Part shown: positions 43,480 through 53,703 of the stretch, piece by piece | How the letters are laid out: every line of letters starts with the position of its first letter | Position numbering within the stretch: the stretch's first letter is position 1 | NCBI GenBank assembly: GCA_963783085.1 | Contig: CAWAMJ010000003.1 | Coordinates: 47,074 to 111,073, forward strand | Length of the DNA: 64,000 bases | Direction of reading: 5' to 3' | Source of the DNA: CAVYUC01 sp963783085 | GTDB taxonomy: Bacteria; Bacteroidota; Bacteroidia; Bacteroidales; Prolixibacteraceae | Notes under the pieces: model-generated | Seen by the model: the letters and a program-made list of their open reading frames with translations, nothing else | What the model was told of the DNA's origin: nothing | Database searches by the model: none | Translations under genes and position numbers: made by a program

Positions 43480-46139
43480 CTTTCTAAATTTTTGGATTTG
43501 CTGTTTTTATATTGTTGATTGAATAACCATACATTTTTCATTCGTTGCGGCATTTCATCATTTGCCTCCGTAACCTGCATTATACCGGATTTTTGTTCAA
43601 CAAGGAATGAACTGTTTTCAGCCTTTCCCCCATATTTTTTTCCATTCAGAATAATTTCGCCTCCGTTGGTGCTCAGCGCTGTAGTTCCATTTATTTTTGT
43701 AATTGTAAGTTCCGGAAGATCAACCGTATTTAACGAAGCTGTTATATTCCAATCATCAACGGTAACGTTTACATTTCCGTGTTCATCGCATTTACTATCC
43801 TCTACTTCTTTTGCGAACTCAGCCAAAGATGAAATTTTAAGAATGGTTAGAAAACGTATGGCTTTATTCTTTTGCCTGGAAACCACTCTCAGGTGCCATT
43901 GCGGAGTGTCGTAGCTTTTTAATTCCCCTCTGTCATTCAGACTTTTGCGCCAGTTAACGGCCGGAACATCGAAGGTGTCGGAGACCGTCCAATGAACTTC
44001 TCCGCTGCTGTAAATTTTGCCCGTTCCGGTTACCTTGCCTGAAGTTGCGATAAATACCCCATTCTCCGGTTCAATTTTCAAGGGTTTGAAACTGTGAATC
44101 AACCACGACCACTGTTTTTCGTCATCGGCTTCCAGATCGTCGTACAGAACCACAATATCAGGTTTTAAAAAAATCAGATGCCGGATTACCTTTTTGATTC
44201 CGTTGTTATCGCCGGTTTCATCGTCTTTCCATGCGTTGGTGGCGTCTCCCCGAACATACCCCGCTTCTTCTCCCCGGAGAAATCTTGAAATCCAGCCAAA
44301 TGCATCGCTGCTGTATGTCTGACCTTCTCCGTTAATCAGAATTCCATTCTGGCTTTTTGTTGTCCGGTACCATTCCGTACGGTGCGGATCATCCATGGTT
44401 ACCTTATATCCCGTTCTGTAGAAAATCCGTTCTCCACCAAACAGAATGTTAAAGGTATTCTGGTCGCAGAGCAAATGCCCGTATGAACCGTAAGGACTTG
44501 ATTTGAATGCCACCATCAGGTCTTGGTTCCGGTTTTCAGGATTGGAATGAAAAGAAGCCAGGCCAACATCCCTAAAAACCATACCCAGCGGAAAATCAAG
44601 TTTGGATGGAATTTCGGGCAATGCCATATTCTTTGTTTTTGTCAATCGAATCCAGCGTAATTGTGCAACTTTTGAAAGGTCGGGATTTTCATATTTCCTG
44701 CATTCTTTTGCATACCAGGCAGCAAGCTGATTTCCGGTAAGTTTTGCCATTTCGTCTGCCCATGCGATATACTCTGGCCCCGGTGTGCTGACTTCTTCGG
44801 TATTATCCGAGAAACCATCAGCACGGGAGCCTGGTGGAATATGAAACATCATCCATTCAATATTTTTGTTGTACCAGGGATTTGTGTTGATAAAGTCGAA
44901 CCCGGTAAATTCCCGGATAATAAGAGGAATATCAACGAATGTTTCCATGTTCATGCGGAAATAGGATACACCTTCCATCCAGCCGCCATCAAAGCCACCC
45001 AATACCGGTTCGCGGGCGAGGAAAAGCTCATAAGCATATTTCAACCAATCGTCGGCTACAGGTATTTCCCATTTCAGGGCAACTGCTGTTTGGAAAAAAT
45101 AGTGCAGAATATGTTGCCATACATGCCCGCTTAATACTTTGGATTCAATATTATTTATCCACGATTGGTAAAAATTCCCGGCCCTTTTGGAAATCGCCTG
45201 CAATAGTTTTTTCTTTTGATTTTCCTGCAATTGTTCAAAAAAGGTATCATAAACCAATGCCATTCCGAGCATACAGCGGGCATCTCCAAAATCAGACAGT
45301 TGTGTTACTCCTTCCGAATCCCATTTACTAACTTCCATTGCCAGTTCCGTTGCTTTCCGGGCAAATTCTTCTTTGCCGGTCAGGAGGTATGCTTGTGAAA
45401 GTGCAAGAATTCTCTCGTAAACGAGGGACGACAAATTCTGGCTGGCATCCTGATCCATTTTTTTCTGTTTTGACGGATCCTCCATTTTTCTCGTTGCGCC
45501 AGCTTCTTTTTCAGAAGGAACCGGCAACAGCAGACATTCTTCGGCTTCTAAAATGATAGCCTGTGCATCTTGTGTGTTTTGTAAGTTTCGCAGTTCCGGA
45601 ACTTCATTTTTTTGAACCAATACCCGTGGATGCGAAACAGGGATACTCTTTAAAAAAAATTCAGGTGAAGGAGAAACAATTTTTACAGCATTATCAGAAA
45701 CAACAAACGAGTTGGTTTTTAAGAATTCCTCCCCTTCCGTTTTGTAATGCCAGTACCAGGTTCCATTCATCAGCTCCCGGTGCGGGTTAAAAAGCGCCAT
45801 GTTTGTTCTGATTGTCTGCATTTTATCGCCCTCCAAAAAAAGCGAATCCTGCGAAAGTTGAATTTCATAACTGACGTTTGTCCCTTTTGAGTTCGGCCAA
45901 AACAAAACCGGCGGATTTGTCTGCACTTCAATTCCGCCCGAGGGAACCGGAATTTGCAGATAACGCGGATGGACGGTTTCCAAAATTAACGATCCCTGAT
46001 TCTTTTCCCTTGACGTTTCGTTCCGGCCGCAACCTGCAAAAAGAAAGATGCCCAATAAAAGGGAATAATGAATAATCGGGTTATTTACAATTAAACTTTC
46101 CCTCAATTTCAGAAACGAAACCCTGCTTACTTTTTTCAT
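43476..46139 (-). CDS. Heparinase II/III-type polysaccharide lyase (locus B)
   Basis: An 887-residue lipoprotein (ATG at 46139; LFAGC lipobox). A DUF4962-like N-terminal beta-sandwich (about 45-150) precedes an (alpha/alpha) toroid (GHVWQHILHYFFQTA, GGFDGGWMEGVSYF). The C-terminal heparinase II/III beta domain contains YGSYGHLLCDQ with His555 and FGGERIFYRTGY. The family cleaves uronic-acid polysaccharides by beta-elimination. The CAZy family cannot be fixed by eye. Its ATG overlaps the DUF1961 stop (ATGA, 46136-46139), and its own stop overlaps the sulfatase ATG. Confidence 0.87.
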   Translation of the reverse strand: MKKVSRVSFLKLRESLIVNNPIIHYSLLLGIFLFAGCGRNETSREKNQGSLILETVHPRYLQIPVPSGGIEVQTNPPVLFWPNSKGTNVSYEIQLSQDSLFLEGDKMQTIRTNMALFNPHRELMNGTWYWHYKTEGEEFLKTNSFVVSDNAVKIVSPSPEFFLKSIPVSHPRVLVQKNEVPELRNLQNTQDAQAIILEAEECLLLPVPSEKEAGATRKMEDPSKQKKMDQDASQNLSSLVYERILALSQAYLLTGKEEFARKATELAMEVSKWDSEGVTQLSDFGDARCMLGMALVYDTFFEQLQENQKKKLLQAISKRAGNFYQSWINNIESKVLSGHVWQHILHYFFQTAVALKWEIPVADDWLKYAYELFLAREPVLGGFDGGWMEGVSYFRMNMETFVDIPLIIREFTGFDFINTNPWYNKNIEWMMFHIPPGSRADGFSDNTEEVSTPGPEYIAWADEMAKLTGNQLAAWYAKECRKYENPDLSKVAQLRWIRLTKTKNMALPEIPSKLDFPLGMVFRDVGLASFHSNPENRNQDLMVAFKSSPYGSYGHLLCDQNTFNILFGGERIFYRTGYKVTMDDPHRTEWYRTTKSQNGILINGEGQTYSSDAFGWISRFLRGEEAGYVRGDATNAWKDDETGDNNGIKKVIRHLIFLKPDIVVLYDDLEADDEKQWSWLIHSFKPLKIEPENGVFIATSGKVTGTGKIYSSGEVHWTVSDTFDVPAVNWRKSLNDRGELKSYDTPQWHLRVVSRQKNKAIRFLTILKISSLAEFAKEVEDSKCDEHGNVNVTVDDWNITASLNTVDLPELTITKINGTTALSTNGGEIILNGKKYGGKAENSSFLVEQKSGIMQVTEANDEMPQRMKNVWLFNQQYKNSKSKNLER

Positions 46140-46861
46140 TGGCGGACCTTCCATACTTTAAAATTCCGGTATTTGAATCGCGTCCACTGCATTTGCCGAA
46201 ACCCGATTGTACCTTCCTGCAAAACTTTGCCAAAGGTTTTCCCATCATCTATCCAATCGATGATTTTACGATCATCGATATACATCAGGATATGATTGTC
46301 GTCTTTCACCAGTTTTATTTTGTGAATTGCCGTGGAATGCAGCGGAATTCCGGGAAATTCTTCCTGCACAAGATGAAATCCGCTGTTTTTGCGCAGGTGC
46401 GATATCTCGCGGCCGGGTTTGTCTTTGCTATTGGCATAATATGAAATATGATAACCGTTGAACCGGTCGCTTTTGGTATATTGATTAAACGTTCCGTCTC
46501 TTGGTGGAAAGGAAGGATCGAAGATATCCCCGCCATTTTTCCCACTGGTTGAAAAAAATACAATGCACAACCCGGCATCCGGATTTACATTCTGCACTTC
46601 CCATTCGGCTATAAAACTTCCCGGAAAATCGACCGGGCACCAGAATACATGGTGGTATTTTTCTCCCGGTGAATACATTTCCATCCAGCCATCGTTAAAT
46701 TCAGCCACTCCGGGGCCTTCCATTTTCCAATCTTTTACGTCGTTTGCAGAAGAAAGACTGTTTTCGTAAATCAGCCGGCCCTTTGCGATTTCCCGTGTTT
46801 CCTGAGCCCGGACATTTATATGAACGAAGATCGGCAGTAAAAAGCATAGTATGATTTTCAT
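46136..46861 (-). CDS. DUF1961-family exported protein (locus B)
   Basis: A 241-residue protein with a signal peptide (to about VRAQ, residue 19) and a concanavalin-like jelly-roll of the DUF1961 kind (FNDGWMEMYSPG, WEVQNVNPDAGLCIVFFS, GFRQMQWTRFKYRNFKVW). Such proteins accompany lyases and GH28-like proteins in Bacteroidota, and some jelly-rolls of this class are lyases or glycan binders. No catalytic residues can be assigned. It is translationally coupled to the heparinase-type gene. Confidence 0.82.
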   Translation of the reverse strand: MKIILCFLLPIFVHINVRAQETREIAKGRLIYENSLSSANDVKDWKMEGPGVAEFNDGWMEMYSPGEKYHHVFWCPVDFPGSFIAEWEVQNVNPDAGLCIVFFSTSGKNGGDIFDPSFPPRDGTFNQYTKSDRFNGYHISYYANSKDKPGREISHLRKNSGFHLVQEEFPGIPLHSTAIHKIKLVKDDNHILMYIDDRKIIDWIDDGKTFGKVLQEGTIGFRQMQWTRFKYRNFKVWKVRQ

Positions 46862-46989
46862 ATTCTTTGAAGATTATGCGAGATTTCGATTTTTGTATAT
46901 TAACCTGTTGAGAATAAAGAGTACAAAGAATCAGACAAGAAAAAAATAGAGATAAACTGAAGTTTCACCTGAAATTATAAAGATGATTT

Positions 46990-48522
46990 TTAATCTACAT
47001 TCTTAATGACTTTTTCACTGAAATCAAACGAAGGATTTTTTACATTCCGGAAAATTACCTGCTGCCCTTTTTTCTCATCATCGACATTAATTTGCTTCAT
47101 CTCCAGATTATAAACATCGTCAAAAACAAATGCAGGCCTGAAATCATGCTCCTCCACTTTCAGATGAATATTTTTCATTGATAATCCCTTAACATGCCTT
47201 ACATAGAAACCCCAGGAAGGCAGTTCGCCAAACATCGAGAATTCGGGATATTGTGAGTCATTTTCCGGAACATCCTGCAACCGGTGCAATGGCAGGTAAG
47301 CATATCCTTTGTTCGCTCTGCCGGGATAAATTATTCTAATGTTTTCAAGCGAAACATTTTCAACATAATGTTCCGGCAACCCACTGATGGAAGCAGGAAA
47401 GATATTGTGAAAAAAGGAAAGTTCAGGGCCCCGGATTTCGTATTTCAAATCGGGTGCACCAAAGGGTACCTGAACAACTACATTTTTAATCGTTACGTTC
47501 TTTAGGGTTCCAATTTTGCCATCCGTATTTCGGTGTCCCAGTTTTATAAAAATGGCATTCCCGGTATTGTTAGCGGTTACATCAGAAATTTCAATGTTTT
47601 CGAGTATGCCGCCATCAACCGATTCAAGTGCAATGGCAGAACGGAAGGTGTCGAATATATAGATGTTTTCGATTTTCACATTTTTAAAACCACCCAGGGA
47701 AGCCGTTCCGAATTTTATGGCGCTGGCACTGGATCGAACCGTACAATTTGCAATGTAAATGCTGTCGTTAACAGAATCAGCATGATGCGATTTCAGGCAG
47801 ATTCCGTCATCGGCTGAATTGACATAACAATCGGTTATTCTTACATTCCGGCAATCGCCGATATCCATTCCATCGTTGTTCCAGTAATCGTCGCTGTCTA
47901 CGGTCACTTTATGGATGGTCAGGTTGACACACCGGTCGAAATTCAATACCCAACTGGCAGAGCGCCGGGCAGTAAATCCTTCCAAGACAACATTTCTGCA
48001 CTTGCTAAAATTGAGCAACTTCGGCCTTCTTTCCGGACGATGTCTGCGGTAGTTGTAGTTGGGATCGTCCCATTTCCCCGCAAAAAACAAACTGTCGATG
48101 GTTAAAGCCAGTTCCCGGCCGCGGCCATCGATTGTGCCTAAACCTGTAATTCCAATGTTTGAAACGTTCTCAGCATTAACAAAATGCAGGAGTTGGTCCC
48201 CTAAAACATAATCGTACGGATTGGTACTCCCCAGTAAAACTGCATTTTGCTGAAGGTTTAAGGTAACGCCCTGTTTTATCATCAGGCATCCGGTGAGAAA
48301 ATTTCCAGGCGGAACAATTACAGTCCCGCCTCCTGCTGCTGAAGCTTCATCAATCGCTTTTTGAATTTCGCGGGTATTTAACGTTTTTCCATCCCCCTTT
48401 GCACCATAATCAGCGATGTTGTATTCCCCGCCTTTATTGTTGGAGATTCCACTGGCTGAGAGCGACAGGAAGACAGTGATTGCAAGAATTAATCGTAAAC
48501 CGATGAAATTTAATTGTTTCAT
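46990..48522 (-). CDS. GH28-like right-handed beta-helix protein (locus B)
   Basis: A 510-residue exported parallel beta-helix protein (signal peptide to about SASG). The pectate-lyase-superfamily entry NIADYGAKGDGKTLNTREIQ is intact. GH28 polygalacturonases carry NTD, DD, HG and RIK. Here the equivalents read NNDGMD (215-220), ADDG (237-240), SAIKFGT (267-273) and FRSAIAL. The acidic pair survives, but the HG and RIK elements do not. It may therefore be a divergent uronidase with a different linkage rather than a polygalacturonase. Confidence 0.82.
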   Translation of the reverse strand: MKQLNFIGLRLILAITVFLSLSASGISNNKGGEYNIADYGAKGDGKTLNTREIQKAIDEASAAGGGTVIVPPGNFLTGCLMIKQGVTLNLQQNAVLLGSTNPYDYVLGDQLLHFVNAENVSNIGITGLGTIDGRGRELALTIDSLFFAGKWDDPNYNYRRHRPERRPKLLNFSKCRNVVLEGFTARRSASWVLNFDRCVNLTIHKVTVDSDDYWNNDGMDIGDCRNVRITDCYVNSADDGICLKSHHADSVNDSIYIANCTVRSSASAIKFGTASLGGFKNVKIENIYIFDTFRSAIALESVDGGILENIEISDVTANNTGNAIFIKLGHRNTDGKIGTLKNVTIKNVVVQVPFGAPDLKYEIRGPELSFFHNIFPASISGLPEHYVENVSLENIRIIYPGRANKGYAYLPLHRLQDVPENDSQYPEFSMFGELPSWGFYVRHVKGLSMKNIHLKVEEHDFRPAFVFDDVYNLEMKQINVDDEKKGQQVIFRNVKNPSFDFSEKVIKNVD

Positions 48523-48561
48523 TTTTTTTGAATCAAATTAAGCTTACTGTTTTAAATAAAA

Positions 48562-48693
48562 AAAGGCTGTCTCAAAAATAAGTTTCAACTAATTTTGTCA
48601 TTTTAAAGGCAGTCGAAACATCTTTGTTTAGTCGCACCAGATTCTCCGACCTTCTCAGAATGACGATAAACAACTACTTTTCAGGCAGCCTTT
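48562..48693. repeat. Foldback sequence between susD and the GH28-like gene
   Basis: AAAGGCTGTC (48562-48571) and GGCAGCCTTT (48684-48693) are inverted with one mismatch and bracket about 110 bp containing a GACCTTCTCAGAATGACG stretch. It lies just after susD, so it may act as an attenuator or be a small foldback repeat. Confidence 0.5.
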
Positions 48694-48720
48694 AACCAAT
48701 CAAACTAAACCAACACCTGA

Positions 48721-50529
48721 CTAATAACCATCATTTTGTGCAACATCCGATGAAGCCCGGTCGATTTCAGACTGCGGAATTGGCCTTAACAAATGGTACG
48801 GCTCAAGATTTCCCTTATTTTTAGTCCACAAGTTCATTTTTTGAGTACGCTCAATTAATTTCCCTGTTCTTTTCAGGTCGAACCACCGGTCAAATTCCCC
48901 CAACAATTCCCTGGCCCTTTCGTCGAGTACCATGTCAATTGAGATGGTTGCCGGTGTGGCCCGGTAAGTTACTGTTTCCATTGAAGTTAAATCTGCCGGG
49001 TTTTTTGCACACATGGGATCTACGCCAACACCAACTGCACGATCAATTAACTTGTTGTAATACACATCAGCTCCACCGAGTGCGCCGCCTGCTGCTCCTT
49101 TCAGTATTGCTTCCGCCGCAATAAGATATGCTTCCGCCGAACGGAACAAAGCAAAGTCAAAAGTTCCGTAACCATCGCCGTACTGGATGTTCGGTTCCCA
49201 GAATTTCCAGAACGTTGGCGCAGTGGCTGAAAGCCTTGATGCCGGGATTCCAACAATTTGCTCAAGAAAGTTTATTACCGCGTATTTCTTGGTTCCGCCT
49301 TCGTCGATTCCTTTTTCCGCTCCGGATGCCGGATTATTCCAGGGCCTCCAGAAACAAACCGTATCTCCTACCGCATAACTAACCGTCAAATCCGGATTAT
49401 CATAATCATACGAATAATTTGTAACCGGTATCAAGGCATATATCACTTCCAGAAAATCATGTTTGTAGCGGCTGTCCTTTTGCGGATCAAATAAACGGTA
49501 CAACGCCTGTGTAGGGACATTTTGCCAGAGATGCCGGTTGTAATCACTGGTCCGTCCCGGACTTCCGACCATGTTTTCATTACCGGGGAAAATGGAATGG
49601 TAGTGATTACCGGGTTGTTCCGCTGTTTCAATCGCATTGGTCAGCAAATCGGTGTTAAACTGAACGGCAAATACTATTTCGCTGTTTACGGCATCCTGGC
49701 TACCCGAGTATTGATTTAACGGGTTCTTATTTCTTAGTGGGAAAAGTGTGCTATAATCATCAACGAGCGGATATGCGGCAATTACTTTATCAGCCCATGA
49801 AAGCGCCGACTGGAAATCTCCGGCAGTACCTCCGAGTGCATCGTTAAAGTTCCATCCGCGGGTAAGATAAACCCTGGCCAGTAAAAATTGCGCTGCTCCC
49901 TTTGTTACCCTTCCGTAGTCGGAAGCGGTTGCAGGTAAAGTTGCTTCAGCTTCTGTGAGGTCTTTAAGTATTTGTGTATAAATTTCTGCAGAAGGCGCCC
50001 TTACAACATTCTTATCAGGGGATTCGGTTTCGGTAAGCGGCATTGGAACGTCGCCCCAGGTTTGAACCAGGTAAAAGTAACTCAATGCCCTTAAGAATTT
50101 GGCTTCGGCAACCCGGATTGCTTTTTTTGCCGGATCATTATATGTAATACTTTCTGATCGTTCGATAGCAGTATTTGTCCTTCCGATTTCGCGATACAAA
50201 ATTTCCCAGAACGACTGTAATTCGCCCATTGATGAATTAAAGCGAACATCATATTGGTCAACCGCCGGACCGTCGCCAACAGCAGTGGCTGTCCATAATC
50301 CGGCCTGAAAAATATCGGTTCCGGGCAGTACCAGAGAATATTGTAGTATAATGTCTCTCAACGCCGGATAACATGCCTTTATCAAATCCTCATACCCGGC
50401 TTCATTCACAATATACGAATCCGCGCTGATATCGGTCACCGACTCTTCTTTCAGGAAATCCTGGCACCCCGTTCCTGCAAATACCATTAAAAGAACCAGG
50501 AAAAAACTATGTATTTTATTTTTTTTCAT
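48721..50529 (-). CDS. susD-like: SusD/RagB-family glycan-binding lipoprotein (locus B)
   Basis: A 602-residue SusD homologue with lipobox AGTGC (Cys22). Helical repeats include AKFLRALSYFYLVQTWGDVPMPL and AAQFLLARVYLTRGWNF. The C-terminal RagB/SusD block is DERARELLGEFDRWFDLKRTG and LRPIPQSEIDRA. It is longer than the locus A SusD because of loops between the repeats. It works with the SusC encoded 33 bp upstream to capture the locus B glycan at the cell surface. Confidence 0.95.
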   Translation of the reverse strand: MKKNKIHSFFLVLLMVFAGTGCQDFLKEESVTDISADSYIVNEAGYEDLIKACYPALRDIILQYSLVLPGTDIFQAGLWTATAVGDGPAVDQYDVRFNSSMGELQSFWEILYREIGRTNTAIERSESITYNDPAKKAIRVAEAKFLRALSYFYLVQTWGDVPMPLTETESPDKNVVRAPSAEIYTQILKDLTEAEATLPATASDYGRVTKGAAQFLLARVYLTRGWNFNDALGGTAGDFQSALSWADKVIAAYPLVDDYSTLFPLRNKNPLNQYSGSQDAVNSEIVFAVQFNTDLLTNAIETAEQPGNHYHSIFPGNENMVGSPGRTSDYNRHLWQNVPTQALYRLFDPQKDSRYKHDFLEVIYALIPVTNYSYDYDNPDLTVSYAVGDTVCFWRPWNNPASGAEKGIDEGGTKKYAVINFLEQIVGIPASRLSATAPTFWKFWEPNIQYGDGYGTFDFALFRSAEAYLIAAEAILKGAAGGALGGADVYYNKLIDRAVGVGVDPMCAKNPADLTSMETVTYRATPATISIDMVLDERARELLGEFDRWFDLKRTGKLIERTQKMNLWTKNKGNLEPYHLLRPIPQSEIDRASSDVAQNDGY

Positions 50530-50562
50530 TGTTTTAAATTTTTATGATTATACCAATTGCCG

Positions 50563-53562
50563 TTAGAACGTAACATTAATCCCAAACATATAAGTTGAAG
50601 ATGGAAGATCGTCACGATACGTACCTGAATTATATTCCGGATCCATCCAGAGAATTCTGTCCTTTACGAACACGTACGGATTATCGGCCTGCAGGTATAA
50701 TCTTACAGTAGTAAAATTCAAGCGATTAAGAAGCGATTCGGGAAGAGTATACCCCAGTGTAACATTGGAGATACGCCAGAAATTCGCTTCTTTGTACTGA
50801 ATAGCCTCGCGATAGGGTTCAGGTTGCCATACTCCGTAATAATCGTTGGTCGGATTGTCCTCTGTCCAGTAGTTCAGGTTAAGCCGGTTGTAACGGTTGC
50901 TGGCCAAATCGCCCATTGTTCCCGACAACAAACTGTTCCTGAACATAACTCCCTGTCGCGTATAAATAAATGCTGAAAAATCCCAGTTTTTATAATTCAG
51001 GGTATTGTTAATACCCGCCATCCATTTGGGCAATTCATTTCCCAAAACCACACGGTCATCAATACCGGCAGCCGACGAAATTTTTCCGTCATTGTTTTGG
51101 TCAACCACCCTGACAGAACCGGGAACCTGACCATATTTTGCAGCCTCATCAGCTTCATCGAGCTGCCAGATTCCCGCGAATTCATAGTAGTAATGAGAAT
51201 TTAGTGATTCTCCTACAAAAAGCTTGTTGGCAATATCCTGTGTTACCGCGCCACCGTAAAGTTCCAGGATTTCATTGTGGTTTGTTGAGAAATTGATATT
51301 TGTTGTCCAACGGAAATCCTGCTTTTGAATGTTAACGGTATTTACCGAAACTTCGAGCCCGCGGTTCATAATCTTTCCTACGTTTGCCGTAACTGCTGAA
51401 AAGCCAAGAGATGATGGCAGAGCCACATTTTGAATTAAATCGTTGGTGGTTTTGTCGTAGTATTCAACAGATGCTATAATTCGGTTTTTAGCAAAACCGA
51501 AATCGAGCCCAATATTTATTTCAGCACTATTTTCCCATTTGAGATTTGAATTGCCAATATTATTGGGTGCGTAACCATACGCCGCCGAACCGTTAAAATC
51601 GTAGGCTGTCTGATTTAGAAAGGCCTGTGTGCTGTATGGCGGAACCACATCATTACCAACTTCGCCATAGCTTACCCGTAACTTTAAGTCAGAGAAAAGA
51701 TTCATATTTTTTACAAAATCTTCTTCTGCAAGCCGCCATGCCAAAGCCACCGACGGGAAAAAAGCCCATTTATTTCCTTCAGCAAGAACAGACGATCCGT
51801 CGTAACGTCCGGTAACCGTCAGAAGATAGCGGTCCCGGTAACTGTAGTTTAACCTTCCCATAAATGAAAGTATTGATCGTTCTGTGAGACGACTGCTCAC
51901 GCCACTTATTGTTGCTGCCGTTTGCAAGGCATACCAGATTGAATTATACGGTAAATCCTCAACACTTGCAGACGATAATTCATACCGCTCCTTTAGAGCA
52001 CTTTGGGCAGCGGTAATATTTAAATTATGCCTGTCGGTTTTCAGTTGATAATTCAAAATATTATCGAGTGTGTAGGAGGTATTCATATTAATGGAATTAC
52101 TTGCAATCGGCAGTTTGTTAAGGCGGCTCTTTGTATCGGTACCCCGGAAATCTCCTATCCGATCGTTATAAACCGAGGCTGACAAAGATGATTTGATGGA
52201 CAATCCTTTCACAGGTTTAATTTCAAGGTATCCATTCCCAAGAAAACTGGAGGTCCTGGTTTCGTATTTGGAATTCTCTGGCCTAACCTCCATCAACGGG
52301 TTGGGTACCTGCGTATCTTTGATTCCCATCCACATGGCCAGGCCATCAACATCTCTGTCATTGGTTTCTGTTGGATTGGTAAGATCTTTATAATAAACAG
52401 AACCCGTTGGCCGGGCACGATATGCGCTTCGCAGGGTTTCAAACGAACCCGTATTAAGAATACTATAGGTAAAATAAGTGGTAAATCCCACTTTAACTAC
52501 TTTGTTTAATTGGCTGTCAATGCTACCTTTAATATTATAGCGTTCATATCCCGTATTCAAGATGGCACCTTTTTCATTCAAATAACCTGTTGAAAAATAA
52601 TGTGTTGTGTTTTCGTTTCCTCCCGACAATGCTATAACATGGCTTGTTTGAAGGGCAGGGTCTGTAACCTCGTCCACCCAGTCAACACTATTTCCAGCAT
52701 CTACATTTGCCTGTTGTTGTGTTGTCCAGATTACACTTGCATTGGGATTTTCGGCCAGCACTACATCGTTGTAGGCATGGTAAAATTCTTGTGCTGTCAT
52801 TAAATCGGGTACCTGTGGATTTTTCACTCCGGCATATCCATCGTAGGTAACTTTTGTTTTACCGGGCGCACCTTTCTTTGTAGTAACAATAATAACCCCA
52901 TTGGCGCCACGTGCTCCGTAAATGGCTGTAGCAGAGGCATCCTTTAATACATCCATCGATTCAATATCACTTGGATTAAGTGAATTTAATTTTCCTCCCA
53001 TTACGCCATCGATTACAACCAAAGGTTCACTGCTGAAACTAATGGAGTGCACCCCGCGGATATCAATGGTATAATCGGAACCTGGCTGCGAATTGTTTTT
53101 TCTGACATTGACGCCGGCTATTTGTCCCTGCAATGCATGTGCCGGTTGTACCGGGTTCGTTCGTTCGATGAGCTCTGATTTAACCGATCCAACAGCGCCG
53201 GTAACATCTCTTTTTCTGGCAGTTCCGTATCCGATGGCAACAACCTCTTCCAGCCCGATTGTTTCCTGTTCCAACTGAACATTGTAAACAGAAGACGAAC
53301 CCAATGTTACTTCCCGGGTTTTCATGCCTACAAAGGAAAATGCGAGAGTTGCAGCACCTGAGGAAACCGATAAGGAATATTTGCCGTCGCCGTTAGTAAC
53401 AGTACCATTGGTTGTGCCCTTCTCAACCACCGTAACCCCGGGCAAAGGTATCCCGTTTGTATCGGTTACCGTACCTGAAATGCTTTTTTGCTGTGCCCAA
53501 CCGAAACTTGCGATGAACAGAACAAAAGCAATACAAAATGTAATTTTTAAAAATTGTCTCAT
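50563..53562 (-). CDS. susC-like: SusC/RagA-family TonB-dependent transporter (locus B)
   Basis: A 999-residue outer-membrane transporter. After the signal peptide (to about GWAQ, residue 24) come CarboxypepD_reg (about 27-110; GTVTDTNGIPLPGVTVVEKG), the SusC signature VVAIGYGTARKRDVTGAV, a plug (QPGSDYTIDIRGVHSI, VVIDGVMGG) and the barrel. Unlike the locus A SusC it has no STN domain, in keeping with control by a hybrid two-component sensor. It is the first structural gene of locus B. Confidence 0.96.
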   Translation of the reverse strand: MRQFLKITFCIAFVLFIASFGWAQQKSISGTVTDTNGIPLPGVTVVEKGTTNGTVTNGDGKYSLSVSSGAATLAFSFVGMKTREVTLGSSSVYNVQLEQETIGLEEVVAIGYGTARKRDVTGAVGSVKSELIERTNPVQPAHALQGQIAGVNVRKNNSQPGSDYTIDIRGVHSISFSSEPLVVIDGVMGGKLNSLNPSDIESMDVLKDASATAIYGARGANGVIIVTTKKGAPGKTKVTYDGYAGVKNPQVPDLMTAQEFYHAYNDVVLAENPNASVIWTTQQQANVDAGNSVDWVDEVTDPALQTSHVIALSGGNENTTHYFSTGYLNEKGAILNTGYERYNIKGSIDSQLNKVVKVGFTTYFTYSILNTGSFETLRSAYRARPTGSVYYKDLTNPTETNDRDVDGLAMWMGIKDTQVPNPLMEVRPENSKYETRTSSFLGNGYLEIKPVKGLSIKSSLSASVYNDRIGDFRGTDTKSRLNKLPIASNSINMNTSYTLDNILNYQLKTDRHNLNITAAQSALKERYELSSASVEDLPYNSIWYALQTAATISGVSSRLTERSILSFMGRLNYSYRDRYLLTVTGRYDGSSVLAEGNKWAFFPSVALAWRLAEEDFVKNMNLFSDLKLRVSYGEVGNDVVPPYSTQAFLNQTAYDFNGSAAYGYAPNNIGNSNLKWENSAEINIGLDFGFAKNRIIASVEYYDKTTNDLIQNVALPSSLGFSAVTANVGKIMNRGLEVSVNTVNIQKQDFRWTTNINFSTNHNEILELYGGAVTQDIANKLFVGESLNSHYYYEFAGIWQLDEADEAAKYGQVPGSVRVVDQNNDGKISSAAGIDDRVVLGNELPKWMAGINNTLNYKNWDFSAFIYTRQGVMFRNSLLSGTMGDLASNRYNRLNLNYWTEDNPTNDYYGVWQPEPYREAIQYKEANFWRISNVTLGYTLPESLLNRLNFTTVRLYLQADNPYVFVKDRILWMDPEYNSGTYRDDLPSSTYMFGINVTF

Positions 53563-53630
53563 AGTTTAGCTATTAGTAATTCATTTTTAATTGAAAACTA
53601 TTTTAGAACTTTTACAGTGAAAAATGAAAA

Positions 53631-53703
53631 CCATATACAGTAACTGGCTTCGTTCACTTTTCAATGCTACCAAATGTAAATGGATGTTAAAAAAGGTATA
53701 TGG
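53631..53703 (-). promoter_or_regulatory. Candidate locus B promoter/operator upstream of susC
   Basis: Minus-strand TACATTTG (53671-53678) fits the -7 consensus and lies 109 bp before the SusC ATG. It is bracketed by CCATATAC (53631-53638) and GTATATGG (53696-53703), an exact inverted pair. This is a plausible site for the AraC-type domain of the adjacent sensor. No -33 TTTG is seen. Confidence 0.4.
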
